NCBI RefSeq assembly: GCF_003268395.1
Contig: NZ_LQXQ01000019.1
Location: 1 to 64,000, forward strand
Direction: 5' to 3'
Length of the DNA stretch: 64,000 nt
Source of the DNA: Acinetobacter sp. CFCC 10889
GTDB taxonomy: Bacteria; Pseudomonadota; Gammaproteobacteria; Pseudomonadales; Moraxellaceae
Positions 55,396 through 64,000 of this stretch are shown here, piece by piece. Numbering within the stretch: the first letter of the stretch is position 1; every line of letters starts with the position of its first letter. The notes under the pieces are model-generated. The model saw nothing but the letters and a program-made list of their open reading frames with translations, had not been told where the DNA came from and did no database searches. Both the position numbers and the translations under genes were made by a program.

Positions 55396-56916
55396 ATGTC
55401 TGATTTTTTGATTGATGAAGAATTACTTGCTGCCATTGATATGGGGTCGAATAGCTTTCATTTAGCGATTGCACGCGTTGATCATGGCGAAGTAAAAAAA
55501 GTAGCATCAATGTCAGAAAAAGTTCAGCTTGCCGCTGGGCTAGATGAAAATAAAAATTTAACTGAAGCTGCACAACAACGAGGTTTGGCGTGTTTGGCTC
55601 GTTTTGTTGGGCGTTTAAGTTCAGTTCAACCGAATCGTTTGCGAATTGTGGCAACTAATGCTTTGCGCCAAGCGAAAAATGGTCAAGAATTTATTCAAAA
55701 AGCCGTAGAAATCCTACCTAAGCCGATTGAAATTATTGCAGGTCGTGAAGAAGCCCGTTTGATTTATTTGGGTGTTTCACACACGATGGCAAATAGTGGT
55801 CGTCGTTTGGTGATTGATATTGGTGGTGGTTCAACTGAATTGATTATTGGCGAAGAGTTTGAACCAATCCATACTGAATCTTTGCAAATGGGGTGTGTAG
55901 CTTTTACCAAAGCCTATTTTCCTGATGGTGAAATTAGCCAGAAAGATTTTGATAAAGCCGTAGTTGCAGCCCGTAAAGAATTAACTTCGATTGCCAATAC
56001 CTATAAAGCCGAAGGTTGGGATACGGTCGTGGGTTCAAGCGGTACGATCAAGGCATGTCGTCAGATTACGGTAAATATGGGCTGGAGCGATGATCAGGAA
56101 AATCTGACTCGTGAAGGCTTAGAAAAACTTAAAGATAAAATGCTGAAATATAAACATGTTTCAGATATGGAATTTGAAGGTTTAAAAGAAGATCGCCGTG
56201 CTGTGTTGCCAGCAGGTCTTGCGATTTTATATGCGGTTTTTGAAATTTTAAATATTGATAAATTGGTTTATTCCGATGGTGCATTGCGTGAAGGTGTAAT
56301 GTACGACTTATTGGGTCGTTTTCAGCATGAAGACATTCGTGACCGCAGTGTGCAAGCGATGATCGGACGTTATAATGCTGATTTAAAGCAAGCCCAACGT
56401 GTAGTCGATACTGCACAGCATTTATTTGACAGTGTTGCATCTGCATTGGGTTTAAATAATGATGATAGTGATTTATTACGTCGTGCTGCCTATTTACATG
56501 AAATTGGTTTAGCAATTAGTCACAGTGGTTATCATAAGCACAGTGCTTATCTCCTTCAGCATTCAGATATTCCTGGTTTTTCACAAATTGATCAGAATCA
56601 TTTGTCACATTTGGTCGCTCATCATCGCCGAAAATTGCGCACAGACAGCAAAATTGATGTGATGAGAGTCGGTGGATATAAGCTTATTTATCTATGTGTA
56701 TTGCTTCGTCTCGCAGTTTTACTCAATCATAGTCGTAGCGATGAGATGCTTCCTGCCATTGAATTAACAGTTCAGAATGAGCAACAATGGCAACTCAGCG
56801 TTTCTGGTGATGCCAAACAATGGCCATTGCTCGTTGCCGATTTGCATGATGAGCAACTGCAATTTAAGCATTGGGACATTGAATTGAATATTCAGTCGGA
56901 ACAGTTTATCGATTAA
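55396..56916 (+). CDS. ppx: Exopolyphosphatase (Ppx/GppA family)
   Basis: The 506-residue protein has the actin-like ATPase motifs AAIDMGSNSFHLAIARV and VIDIGGGSTELIIG, and the C-terminal HD-like helical region (YLHEIGLAISHSGYHKHSAYLL). It removes phosphate from polyphosphate, and related members hydrolyse pppGpp. It is divergent from trxA. accA follows after about 50 bases. Confidence 0.93.
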   Translation: MSDFLIDEELLAAIDMGSNSFHLAIARVDHGEVKKVASMSEKVQLAAGLDENKNLTEAAQQRGLACLARFVGRLSSVQPNRLRIVATNALRQAKNGQEFIQKAVEILPKPIEIIAGREEARLIYLGVSHTMANSGRRLVIDIGGGSTELIIGEEFEPIHTESLQMGCVAFTKAYFPDGEISQKDFDKAVVAARKELTSIANTYKAEGWDTVVGSSGTIKACRQITVNMGWSDDQENLTREGLEKLKDKMLKYKHVSDMEFEGLKEDRRAVLPAGLAILYAVFEILNIDKLVYSDGALREGVMYDLLGRFQHEDIRDRSVQAMIGRYNADLKQAQRVVDTAQHLFDSVASALGLNNDDSDLLRRAAYLHEIGLAISHSGYHKHSAYLLQHSDIPGFSQIDQNHLSHLVAHHRRKLRTDSKIDVMRVGGYKLIYLCVLLRLAVLLNHSRSDEMLPAIELTVQNEQQWQLSVSGDAKQWPLLVADLHDEQLQFKHWDIELNIQSEQFID

Positions 56917-56967
56917 CACAAATTTCTCGGTGTGAGTCATCGGCGAATTAGGGATAATACTCGACTT

Positions 56968-57792
56968 ATGAAAAATAAAGCTGCTCAATCTAAAGCTTGG
57001 AAAACGGTTCAAATTGCACGTCATCCAGAGCGTCCGCAATTTTTGGATTATGTAGGCGAAATTTTTACAGAATTTGATACATTACATGGTGATCGTCTTT
57101 ATGGCGATGATGGTGCGATGGTGGGTGGTTTAGCACGTTTTAATGGCCAGCCTGTGATGGTCGTAGGTCAGCACCGTGGTCGTAGCACCCGTGAAAAATT
57201 ACAGCATAACTTTGGTATGTGTAATCCTGAAGGTTATCGCAAATCTCAACGTTTATTAGATATGGCAGAACGTTTTAATCTGCCAGTATTTACCTTTATC
57301 GACACGATGGGTGCATATCCTGGTGTTGGCGCAGAGGAACGTGGTCAAGCAGAAGCAATTGCAACAAGTCTTGCGCAACTTTCTAGCTTAAAAGTGCCTG
57401 TGATTGCAACGGTTTTAGGTGAAGGTGGTTCTGGTGGTGCATTGGGTATTGGTGTTGCTGACCGTGTAGTGATGCTTTCACACAGTATTTATTCTGTGAT
57501 TTCACCTGAAGGCTGTGCTTCGATTTTGTGGAAAACTGCTGAAAAAGCAGAACAAGCGAGTGAAGCATTGGCATTAACTGCTGACAAATTACAAAAAATT
57601 GGCATTGTTGAATATGTGGTTGATGAAGGTGAAGGCGCACATTTACATCCATTAAAAGTAATGGAATCTTTGAAAGATGTGTTAAAACAAGCGCTTGATG
57701 AATTACAAACTATGGATGCTAACGAGCGATGCGAAGCACGTTACCAACGTTTAATGAAGTTTGGCAGCGACAATTTAGGTCTGGCTTCTTAA
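56968..57792 (+). CDS. accA: Acetyl-CoA carboxylase carboxyltransferase alpha subunit
   Basis: The 274-residue protein starts at ATG 56968; the upstream GTG at 56932 would add residues not seen in Acinetobacter AccA. It has [35 protein letters not shown] and [16 protein letters not shown]. With AccD it moves carboxyl from biotin to acetyl-CoA, making malonyl-CoA. The tilS start lies inside its last 64 bases in another frame. Confidence 0.95.
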   Translation: MKNKAAQSKAWKTVQIARHPERPQFLDYVGEIFTEFDTLHGDRLYGDDGAMVGGLARFNGQPVMVVGQHRGRSTREKLQHNFGMCNPEGYRKSQRLLDMAERFNLPVFTFIDTMGAYPGVGAEERGQAEAIATSLAQLSSLKVPVIATVLGEGGSGGALGIGVADRVVMLSHSIYSVISPEGCASILWKTAEKAEQASEALALTADKLQKIGIVEYVVDEGEGAHLHPLKVMESLKDVLKQALDELQTMDANERCEARYQRLMKFGSDNLGLAS

Positions 57793-59078
57793 AACAGTCT
57801 GAGCAATTTCAAGAAAATACCCAGTTTCTAATTGGGTGCAGCGGCGGCATGGACTCCATGCTGTTGTTGTATTTAATGGCAGCCTTGTGTCCCGAACAGG
57901 TGCGAGCGATTTATATTAATCATCAATTACAAGCGATTAGTGATGACTGGGCAGATTTTGTTGCTGCACAATGTCACGCTTTAAATATTCCCATTATTAT
58001 CGAAAAAGTTCACGTTGCTGAAGGTAATCTTGAAAATCAAGCACGTGAAGCGCGTTACCAAGCTTATTTAAAACATTTACAGCCAAATGAAATTTTAGTC
58101 CTTGCACATCATCAGCAAGATCAAGCTGAAACATTGATGTTGCGTCTACTTTCGGGTGCAGGTGTATCAGGTTTGACAGCGATGAAAAGCTTAGATATAC
58201 GTGAAAATTTTATCATTTGGCGACCGCTTTTAGATGTTAGTCGTGAGCAGATTTGCCAATGGGTAGAACAATGCCATATTCTCTATGTGGATGATCCAAC
58301 CAATCTCGATACCCATTATGATCGGGCATGGTGTAGGCACGAACTTTGGCATATTTTGCAAAGCCGTTACCCAAAAATGCAACAAGCTTTGGTTCGTACT
58401 AGCATTTTGATGCAAGATGCGGATGAAATTTTGACTGAGGTTTTGCAGCAGGATCTCACATTGTGCGGCAATACTGAACGATTAGATTTAACTCAATTTG
58501 CAATGTTATCACAGGCACGGCAAAGACAGCTTTTATCGGTTTGGATGAAAGGTCAGGATGGCTACCGTCCGAGTTTTGAGATGGTAGAGCGATTACAAAA
58601 TGAGGTGATTGCTTCCAAAAATGATGCACAAGCTGCTTTACATTGGAACCAATTTTATTATCTGCGATTTCAAAATGTTTTATATCGTTTAACTGCCGAA
58701 ACTTATTTGGCAAGCAAGCACGTACCTGAGCAAAATATTGCAGAAATTTGTTGTGAAATAGGGCAGGATTTAACATTAGCCTCTGGGCAGTTTCAAATCC
58801 AAGCAGAAAAAATGGGTTTGTCGATGGCTTTGCTAAATCAGACACTTCGGCTGCAATATCGTGTAGGCGGAGAAAAAATTCATTTGTATGGGCGTGTTGG
58901 AACATGGCCACTGAAAAAAGCCATCCAAAATCAGCATATTTTTCCTTGGTTGCGTCATACAATTCAAATATTAAGCATAGATAATGTTATGCTTGGTGTT
59001 TTTACACCGAAAGGTTTTTGGTTAGCACAATCGGACTATGTTGAAGTTGATGGTTGGCTGCCAAATTTAATGTCTTAG
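57729..59078 (+). CDS. tilS: tRNA(Ile)-lysidine synthase
   Basis: The 449-residue enzyme converts C34 of the tRNA-Ile CAU anticodon to lysidine, changing its reading from AUG to AUA. It has the PP-loop [22 protein letters not shown], and [23 protein letters not shown] for substrate binding. The ATG 57729 lies within accA, and [13 protein letters not shown] is the usual Acinetobacter start, so the overlap looks genuine. No E. coli-like terminal TilS_C domain is obvious beyond the Cys-containing segment EICCEIGQ. Confidence 0.93.
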   Translation: MRSTLPTFNEVWQRQFRSGFLKQSEQFQENTQFLIGCSGGMDSMLLLYLMAALCPEQVRAIYINHQLQAISDDWADFVAAQCHALNIPIIIEKVHVAEGNLENQAREARYQAYLKHLQPNEILVLAHHQQDQAETLMLRLLSGAGVSGLTAMKSLDIRENFIIWRPLLDVSREQICQWVEQCHILYVDDPTNLDTHYDRAWCRHELWHILQSRYPKMQQALVRTSILMQDADEILTEVLQQDLTLCGNTERLDLTQFAMLSQARQRQLLSVWMKGQDGYRPSFEMVERLQNEVIASKNDAQAALHWNQFYYLRFQNVLYRLTAETYLASKHVPEQNIAEICCEIGQDLTLASGQFQIQAEKMGLSMALLNQTLRLQYRVGGEKIHLYGRVGTWPLKKAIQNQHIFPWLRHTIQILSIDNVMLGVFTPKGFWLAQSDYVEVDGWLPNLMS

Positions 59079-59106
59079 CGAGCAAAAAGTTAAACGAGCG
59101 TAATTC

Positions 59107-59937
59107 ATGAGTGCAGCTTTAAATTGTAATATTACTTTCATTGGCGGTGGAAATATGGCTCAAGCCCTAATTGGTGGCTTGATTACCCGAGGACTGCCTG
59201 CAACACGAATTACAGCATCTGATCCAGTGGAAAAGATTCGTGAATTATTACAAGAGAAAGATGTACATGTGACAGATAATAATGTCGAAGCAATTGAAAA
59301 TGCAGATGTTGTGGTTTTAGCTGTAAAGCCTCAAGTACTTGGCGCTTTGTTAAAACCACTAAAAGGTTTGTTTGAAAATAAACTGATTATTTCCATTGTT
59401 GCAGGTGCTGAAATTGCAACGATTGCGGAGTTGACGGGTACTGAGCGTATTGTACGTGTGATGCCAAATACGCCTGCACTGGTGCAAACAGGTGCACATG
59501 GTTTGTTTGCTCATGAAAATGTTGTTACAGCTGATCGTGGTTTGGCAAGTCAGGTTTTGGCAGCCACAGGTTTAACGATTTGGGTAAATACTGAAGCACA
59601 AATCGATGCCGTGACAGCAGTTTCAGGCTCAGGTCCTGCATACTTTTTCTATATGATGGAAAGTATGATTCGTGCAGGTAAAAACATGGGCTTGGATGAA
59701 AAAGTGGCAACTGCATTGACTTTGCAGACTGCTCTTGGTGCTGCGCAAATGGCGATTACCAGTTCAAATACACCAGCTGAATTACGCAAAAATGTCACTT
59801 CGCCGAATGGGACAACGCAAGCAGCATTAGAAGTTTTTGATCGTGCGCAAATCTCTCAAAATATTCAGGCGGCTTTGGCTGCTGCGCAAAAGCGTAGTCA
59901 AGAGTTGGCACAAGAATTAAGTGATAGCACGAAATAA
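59107..59937 (+). CDS. proC: Pyrroline-5-carboxylate reductase
   Basis: The 276-residue enzyme makes proline from pyrroline-5-carboxylate. It has the N-terminal Rossmann motif FIGGGNMAQALIGG and AVKPQVL. The C-terminal family signature is MPNTPALVQTG with SGSGPAYFFYMMESMI and TSPNGTTQAALEV. It sits between tilS and the YggT gene. Confidence 0.97.
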   Translation: MSAALNCNITFIGGGNMAQALIGGLITRGLPATRITASDPVEKIRELLQEKDVHVTDNNVEAIENADVVVLAVKPQVLGALLKPLKGLFENKLIISIVAGAEIATIAELTGTERIVRVMPNTPALVQTGAHGLFAHENVVTADRGLASQVLAATGLTIWVNTEAQIDAVTAVSGSGPAYFFYMMESMIRAGKNMGLDEKVATALTLQTALGAAQMAITSSNTPAELRKNVTSPNGTTQAALEVFDRAQISQNIQAALAAAQKRSQELAQELSDSTK

Positions 59938-59976
59938 TTAATTTAATTATTGATTTTATTTTAGGAATATTCCGAT

Positions 59977-60546
59977 ATGGGTGCGAATTCTGCGCAGATT
60001 TTTGGCATTATTATTAACGTCGCAATTTTGCTTGTATTCTTCCGTTTTTTGATGCAATTGGCAATGGTGAGTCCGTATAACCCTGTGGTGTTGTCTACGG
60101 TAAAAGCGACTAAAATTGTGGATGTATTTAGCCGCATTTTTCCAACTCTTGCTAAAGGACGAGTAAATACTGCTGCATTGGCATTATTGATTGTTCTGTA
60201 TTTATTGAAAATTTTTGGAATCATGTATTTACAAGGTGCTATGCCAAATAGCCCTATACATTTATTGATTTTGACCTTTGTAACGATGATTCAGGATTTG
60301 ATTCGCTTCTGTCGTTATTTAATTTTTGCAACGATTATTTTGAGTTGGGTGACGATGTTAACACAGGCTCGTTCTCCTTATATTGAAGTGATTCAAGAGC
60401 TTGCAGAGCCATTATTAGCACCATTTCGTAAAATTATGCCAAATATGGGCATGATTGATCTATCTCCAATTCTAGCATTCCTTGCACTCTATATCGCTGA
60501 AATTTTAATGAATGAAGTCGCTAAAGTTTTATTGACTGGTTTGTAA
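59977..60546 (+). CDS. YggT family membrane protein
   Basis: The 189-residue protein carries two YggT domains (each with two helices), as in proteobacterial YggT. The conserved PYNP.VLSTVKAT region is near 30-45 and RSPYIEVIQELAEPLLAPFRKIMP near 130-155. proC-yggT is a widespread pairing; a role in membrane or divisome organisation is suggested but unsettled. The terminator follows 18 bases after the stop. Confidence 0.9.
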   Translation: MGANSAQIFGIIINVAILLVFFRFLMQLAMVSPYNPVVLSTVKATKIVDVFSRIFPTLAKGRVNTAALALLIVLYLLKIFGIMYLQGAMPNSPIHLLILTFVTMIQDLIRFCRYLIFATIILSWVTMLTQARSPYIEVIQELAEPLLAPFRKIMPNMGMIDLSPILAFLALYIAEILMNEVAKVLLTGL

Positions 60547-60563
60547 TTGAATGATTTAAAAAG

Positions 60564-60588
60564 AAAGGACTCGATTGAGTCCTTTTTT
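60564..60588. terminator. Terminator after yggT
   Basis: The 9-base stem AAAGGACTC / GAGTCCTTT has loop GATT and T run TTT. Confidence 0.9.
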
Positions 60589-60616
60589 ATTGGAGAAGGA
60601 TTTTTTATAAAAATCA

Positions 60617-60662
60617 CCTCTCCTTTTGCGAAATAGTATTTCTCATCTCCTGAGAGGAGAGG
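60617..60662. repeat. Second REP-like CCTCTCCT / AGGAGAGG inverted repeat near the polA end
   Basis: The same 8-base arms as in the pheS-pheT gap, here separated by 30 bases. It lies 16 bases after the polA stop (on the minus strand) and after the yggT terminator. Confidence 0.6.
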
Positions 60663-60677
60663 GAACTTATTTAAAGT

Positions 60678-63437
60678 TTAATGTGCCTCATCCCAATTGT
60701 TGCCTTTACCGACTTCGACAACTAAAGGCACAGATAAAGTACAGACTTTTTGCATGACGTCTTTGATTTGTTCAGCCAATTGATCTGCAATGGCTTCATC
60801 AACTTCAAAGACCAATTCATCGTGCACCTGCAGCAGAAGTTTAGCTTGATCTTTCGGTAAGATTTTATCGACTTCGATCATTGCCATTTTAATGATTTCA
60901 GCCGCAGAACCTTGTAATGGCGCATTGATTGCAGCACGTTCCGCACCTTTACGCACCATCATATTTCGTGCATCAATATCAGGCGTATATAAACGGCGAC
61001 CTGTAATGGTTTCAACATAGCCTTGTTCCAAAGCCACTTGGCGAGTACGTTGCATATACTCATAAATACCCGGATAACGGTGGAAATATTGCTTGATATA
61101 ATCTTGTGATTCTTGACGAGTGAAACCAAGCTGACGAATCAGACCAAACTCTGACATGCCATAAAGCAGACCGAAGTTGACTGCTTTGGCTTGGCGACGT
61201 TGATCTGAAGTGACATCTTCAAGCGCAACCCCCAACACTTCAGAGGCTGTACGGCGATGCACATCTTGCCCATGATTAAAGGCATGTACCAACGCTTCAT
61301 CTTGACAGAAATGCGCCATTAAACGTAATTCAATCTGTGAATAATCGGCTGCAAGCAACACACGACCTTTCGGTGCAACAAAGGCTTTACGGATTTGACG
61401 ACCAATTTCCTCACGTACAGGAATATTCTGCAAGTTAGGATCAGTTGAGGATAAGCGACCTGTTGCCGTCAGTGCTTGATGATAACTTGTATGCACACGA
61501 TGGGTTTCAGGATTGGCTTGTTTAGATAAACCTTCGGTATAAGTACTTCTCAGTTTGGTCAAACCACGATATTCAATAATCAAAGCGGTAATTGGATGAT
61601 CAATTTTTTCCAAAACCGCTTCTGAAGTGCTGTACTGACCTGTCGCTGTTTTCTTGCCACCTTTTAAGCCGAGCTTTTCAAAAAGGACTTCACCGACTTG
61701 TTTGGGTGAGCCGACATTAAAGCTTTCACCTGCGATTTCAATGATTTGATTTTCAAGATTTTGAATAGTTTCAGCAAAATCAACACTGAGTTGATCTAAA
61801 AATGCCAAATTCAATTCAATGCCATTTTCTTCCATAGAGGTCAAAACATTGGCAACAGGCATTTCAATGTTGTGCAAAATTTCGCTGAGTGGCGGAATTT
61901 CTTTCAGTTTACGATCAAGCACTTCATATAAGCGATAAGTCACATGCGCATCTTCTGCGGCATAGTGTGCAGCCGTTTCAAGCTCGATTTGGTTAAAGGT
62001 TTTTTGTTTTGCGCCTTTACCTGCGATTTGTTCAAAAGTCGTGGTTAAATGGCTGAGATAAACTCGAGCTACATCATCCATGCCATGACGAGTCGCAACG
62101 GCATTGAGCACATAGGATGCCAACATGGTATCAAAGTACCAACCTTGTAAATGAATGCCATGATTTTCAAAAATATGCGCATCGTATTTTAAATGATGTC
62201 CAATTTTTTCAACTTTTGGATCTTCTAAAATCGGTTTGATTTTTTGGATAATCTCATCACGATTCAGTTGTTCAGGTGCACCCTCATAGTCATGTGCAAG
62301 TGGAATGTAATAGGCATCTTTTGCATCGAAAGCCACCGAAAAGCCCACCATTTCTGCAACACGATAATCTAAGCTTGTGGTTTCCGTATCAATGGCAAAA
62401 CGTTTTTCAGTACTGAGTCTTTGGAAGAATATTTCCCAATCCGCTTGAGTTAAAACGGTATGGTAATTGGCTTGTCCAAGTTGGTCATCGACACTGCTTG
62501 AAGTGGCTTGGTCATCTGCATGAACAACATTTTGTTCCGTTTTGGCAATTTCTTTGCTCGTTTGTTTGTATGTTGGGCTGTTTGGGTTATTCGGATGATC
62601 GAGTGATTGCAACTGATTACGGAATTCAAGCTCAGTATAGAGATTACGTAATTCTTCAACATTGGGCTCAGCAAGTTTTAAATCGTCATAGGTCAGATTG
62701 AGATCCAAATCAATGATGATACTTGCAAGTTGATGATCAAGTTTGATGCCATCCGTATTGTCTTTGAGGCTTTGTCCAACTTTGCCTTTGATACTGTCGA
62801 CATTTTCCAAAATACCGCTGATCGTGCCGTATTCATTTAAAAGTTTTGCTGCCGTTTTTGCACCTACACCCGGTACACCTTTGATGCCATCTGAGGCATC
62901 GCCCATCAGGGTTAAATAATCAATAATTTGATCAGGACGTACACCAAATTTTTCAATGACCCCGTCAATATTCATCGGCTTGTCTTTGAAACTGTCTTCA
63001 AGGGTAACTTTTTCTGTCACCAATTGCGCCATGTCTTTGTCGCCTGTCGAGATCAATACTTGATGACCGGCAGCTTCTGCTCGTTTTGCCAATGTACCGA
63101 TAATATCATCGGCTTCCGCACCCGGCAGCATATGCAAAGGAATGCCCAATGCACGAATTAAATTGTGTAAATAAGGGATTTGCTGTGCCAATTCATCAGG
63201 CATGCTTGGACGATCACCTTTATAAATCGGTGACAGTTGATGTCGGAAAGTCGGTTCAGGTGTATCGAAAATCACCGCCATGTGTGTCGGTTGTACACGG
63301 CGCATCAGTTTTTGGATCGCAGAAATTGCACCACGAATCGCATTGGTTTGTAACCCTGTTGAGGTTGTTAATGGTGGCAGTGCATGAAAGGCACGAAATA
63401 AAAAATATGAACCATCAACCAATACAAATGGTGGCAT
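60678..63437 (-). CDS. polA: DNA polymerase I
   Basis: The 919-residue enzyme has the 5'-3' nuclease domain (1-about 300). The 3'-5' exonuclease follows with intact FAIDTETTSLDY, and then the polymerase domain. Polymerase motifs A (LLAADYSQIELRLMAH), B (RRQAKAVNFGLLYGMSE) and C (LLLQVHDELVFEV) are all present. It fills gaps in Okazaki fragments and repair. The ATG 63437 follows directly after a short spacer from the divergent promoter region. No truncation. Confidence 0.98.
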   Translation of the reverse strand: MPPFVLVDGSYFLFRAFHALPPLTTSTGLQTNAIRGAISAIQKLMRRVQPTHMAVIFDTPEPTFRHQLSPIYKGDRPSMPDELAQQIPYLHNLIRALGIPLHMLPGAEADDIIGTLAKRAEAAGHQVLISTGDKDMAQLVTEKVTLEDSFKDKPMNIDGVIEKFGVRPDQIIDYLTLMGDASDGIKGVPGVGAKTAAKLLNEYGTISGILENVDSIKGKVGQSLKDNTDGIKLDHQLASIIIDLDLNLTYDDLKLAEPNVEELRNLYTELEFRNQLQSLDHPNNPNSPTYKQTSKEIAKTEQNVVHADDQATSSSVDDQLGQANYHTVLTQADWEIFFQRLSTEKRFAIDTETTSLDYRVAEMVGFSVAFDAKDAYYIPLAHDYEGAPEQLNRDEIIQKIKPILEDPKVEKIGHHLKYDAHIFENHGIHLQGWYFDTMLASYVLNAVATRHGMDDVARVYLSHLTTTFEQIAGKGAKQKTFNQIELETAAHYAAEDAHVTYRLYEVLDRKLKEIPPLSEILHNIEMPVANVLTSMEENGIELNLAFLDQLSVDFAETIQNLENQIIEIAGESFNVGSPKQVGEVLFEKLGLKGGKKTATGQYSTSEAVLEKIDHPITALIIEYRGLTKLRSTYTEGLSKQANPETHRVHTSYHQALTATGRLSSTDPNLQNIPVREEIGRQIRKAFVAPKGRVLLAADYSQIELRLMAHFCQDEALVHAFNHGQDVHRRTASEVLGVALEDVTSDQRRQAKAVNFGLLYGMSEFGLIRQLGFTRQESQDYIKQYFHRYPGIYEYMQRTRQVALEQGYVETITGRRLYTPDIDARNMMVRKGAERAAINAPLQGSAAEIIKMAMIEVDKILPKDQAKLLLQVHDELVFEVDEAIADQLAEQIKDVMQKVCTLSVPLVVEVGKGNNWDEAH

Positions 63438-63599
63438 CGAGACATTCCTAATTCAAATAATAACGCTATTGTACGTGATTTTTCGCAGTTGCGAAGTGAC
63501 AACGGTGTTGCTTCTGTTACTGAATATCTGACGAATTTAGCGAATGAGCAGCTCAGGCTGTTGTATGATCACTATACTCAGGAAAGAGACACATGTGAT

Positions 63600-64000
63600 A
63601 TGCCAAAAGGGCAAAGTGAAATTCGGATCATTTGGTTAATGGTATTGACCATTGTGGCTGTGGCAGCGTGGTTTTATGAGGCGCATGTCATCACTTATCT
63701 GTGTGGTCTTGGCTTTGTCATGAGTGTGATGCACTATGTCGATGCTTTGCAAAAACCATTGACTGATCTTGCTGCGCAGCAAAATATTCCTGTGCAATTT
63801 ACCTCCAAAGTACCCCTGTATATCTCATCGATTTTTGCTGTGGTGGGGATGACTTTGCATTGGAGTTGGCTGATTGGTTTGGGGCTGACGAGTTGGATTT
63901 TCTTTTTCCTGCGTTGGCTCAGGCGGCTTGAACGCTATGTCCAAGACATTCAACTTCGTTTGCAAAATATGGTCAATTTGCCTGTCGTACAGTCTCAGGG
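63600..64000 (+). CDS. Membrane protein of unknown function, cut by the right edge
   Basis: From ATG 63600 the frame is open to the end of the window (133 codons). GGAAAGAG lies 11 bases upstream. The product begins MPKGQSEIRIIWLMVLTIVAV and has about four transmembrane segments (about 9-25, 31-49, and a pair near 75-110). A basic cytoplasmic-like region RWLRRLERYVQDIQL follows. No family is recognised. It is divergent from polA. Confidence 0.65.
   Translation, partial: MPKGQSEIRIIWLMVLTIVAVAAWFYEAHVITYLCGLGFVMSVMHYVDALQKPLTDLAAQQNIPVQFTSKVPLYISSIFAVVGMTLHWSWLIGLGLTSWIFFFLRWLRRLERYVQDIQLRLQNMVNLPVVQSQ

Overview
The window is chromosomal DNA of a gamma-proteobacterium, almost certainly an Acinetobacter species. 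It is AT-rich, has the three-gene transhydrogenase (pntAA-pntAB-pntB), the gacS/cysM/rlmD/relA/mazG synteny shared with Pseudomonas, and Acinetobacter-like RsfS, DusA, AccA and TilS proteins. Most of it is conserved housekeeping sequence; the accessory parts are the prophage at the left edge and a few small insertions.

Bases 1 to about 5,060 are the right end of a prophage. It holds the C-terminal part of a giant tail-tip fibre, two unknown tail-region proteins, a 53-residue protein, a coiled-coil membrane protein of the lysis region, a membrane-anchored zinc amidase, and an opposite-strand gene with its own promoter and terminator. The prophage ends inside the first 20 codons of dusA, so it sits in the dusA 5' end. 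Just inside that end lies a tmRNA-like 3' end with a terminator. Beyond it come a HEPN gene broken by one TGA codon, an MFS transporter and Rid-like operon facing soxR across a textbook SoxR promoter, an LD-carboxypeptidase, and a frameshifted EamA transporter gene.

Bases 10.9-35 kb carry pntAA-pntAB-pntB, a divergent amt, rsfS, a hyi/reductase/crotonase group, gacS, then cysM, a PolB-type exonuclease, rlmD, relA, an SDR, mazG, a ComEA-like protein, pcnB-folK-panB-panC and rapZ-ptsO-darP. These cover redox balance, stringent response and Gac signalling, RNA processing, folate and pantothenate synthesis, and nitrogen-PTS control.

Bases 35-52 kb hold an acyl-CoA ligase and the translation genes thrS-infC, rpmI-rplT and pheS-pheT-ihfA. 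Two insertions break the usual order. About 3 kb between infC and rpmI carry a GST, membrane proteins and a broken TonB-like gene. About 4.3 kb between rplT and pheS carry two paralogous membrane-anchored proteins enclosing a ParB-like protein, a 52-residue protein, a P-loop kinase and a NADAR protein. This second insertion is the best candidate here for an undescribed system.

Bases 52-64 kb hold an alanine-rich lipoprotein, trxA-rho, ppx, accA-tilS, proC-yggT, polA and the start of a membrane protein gene that runs off the right edge.
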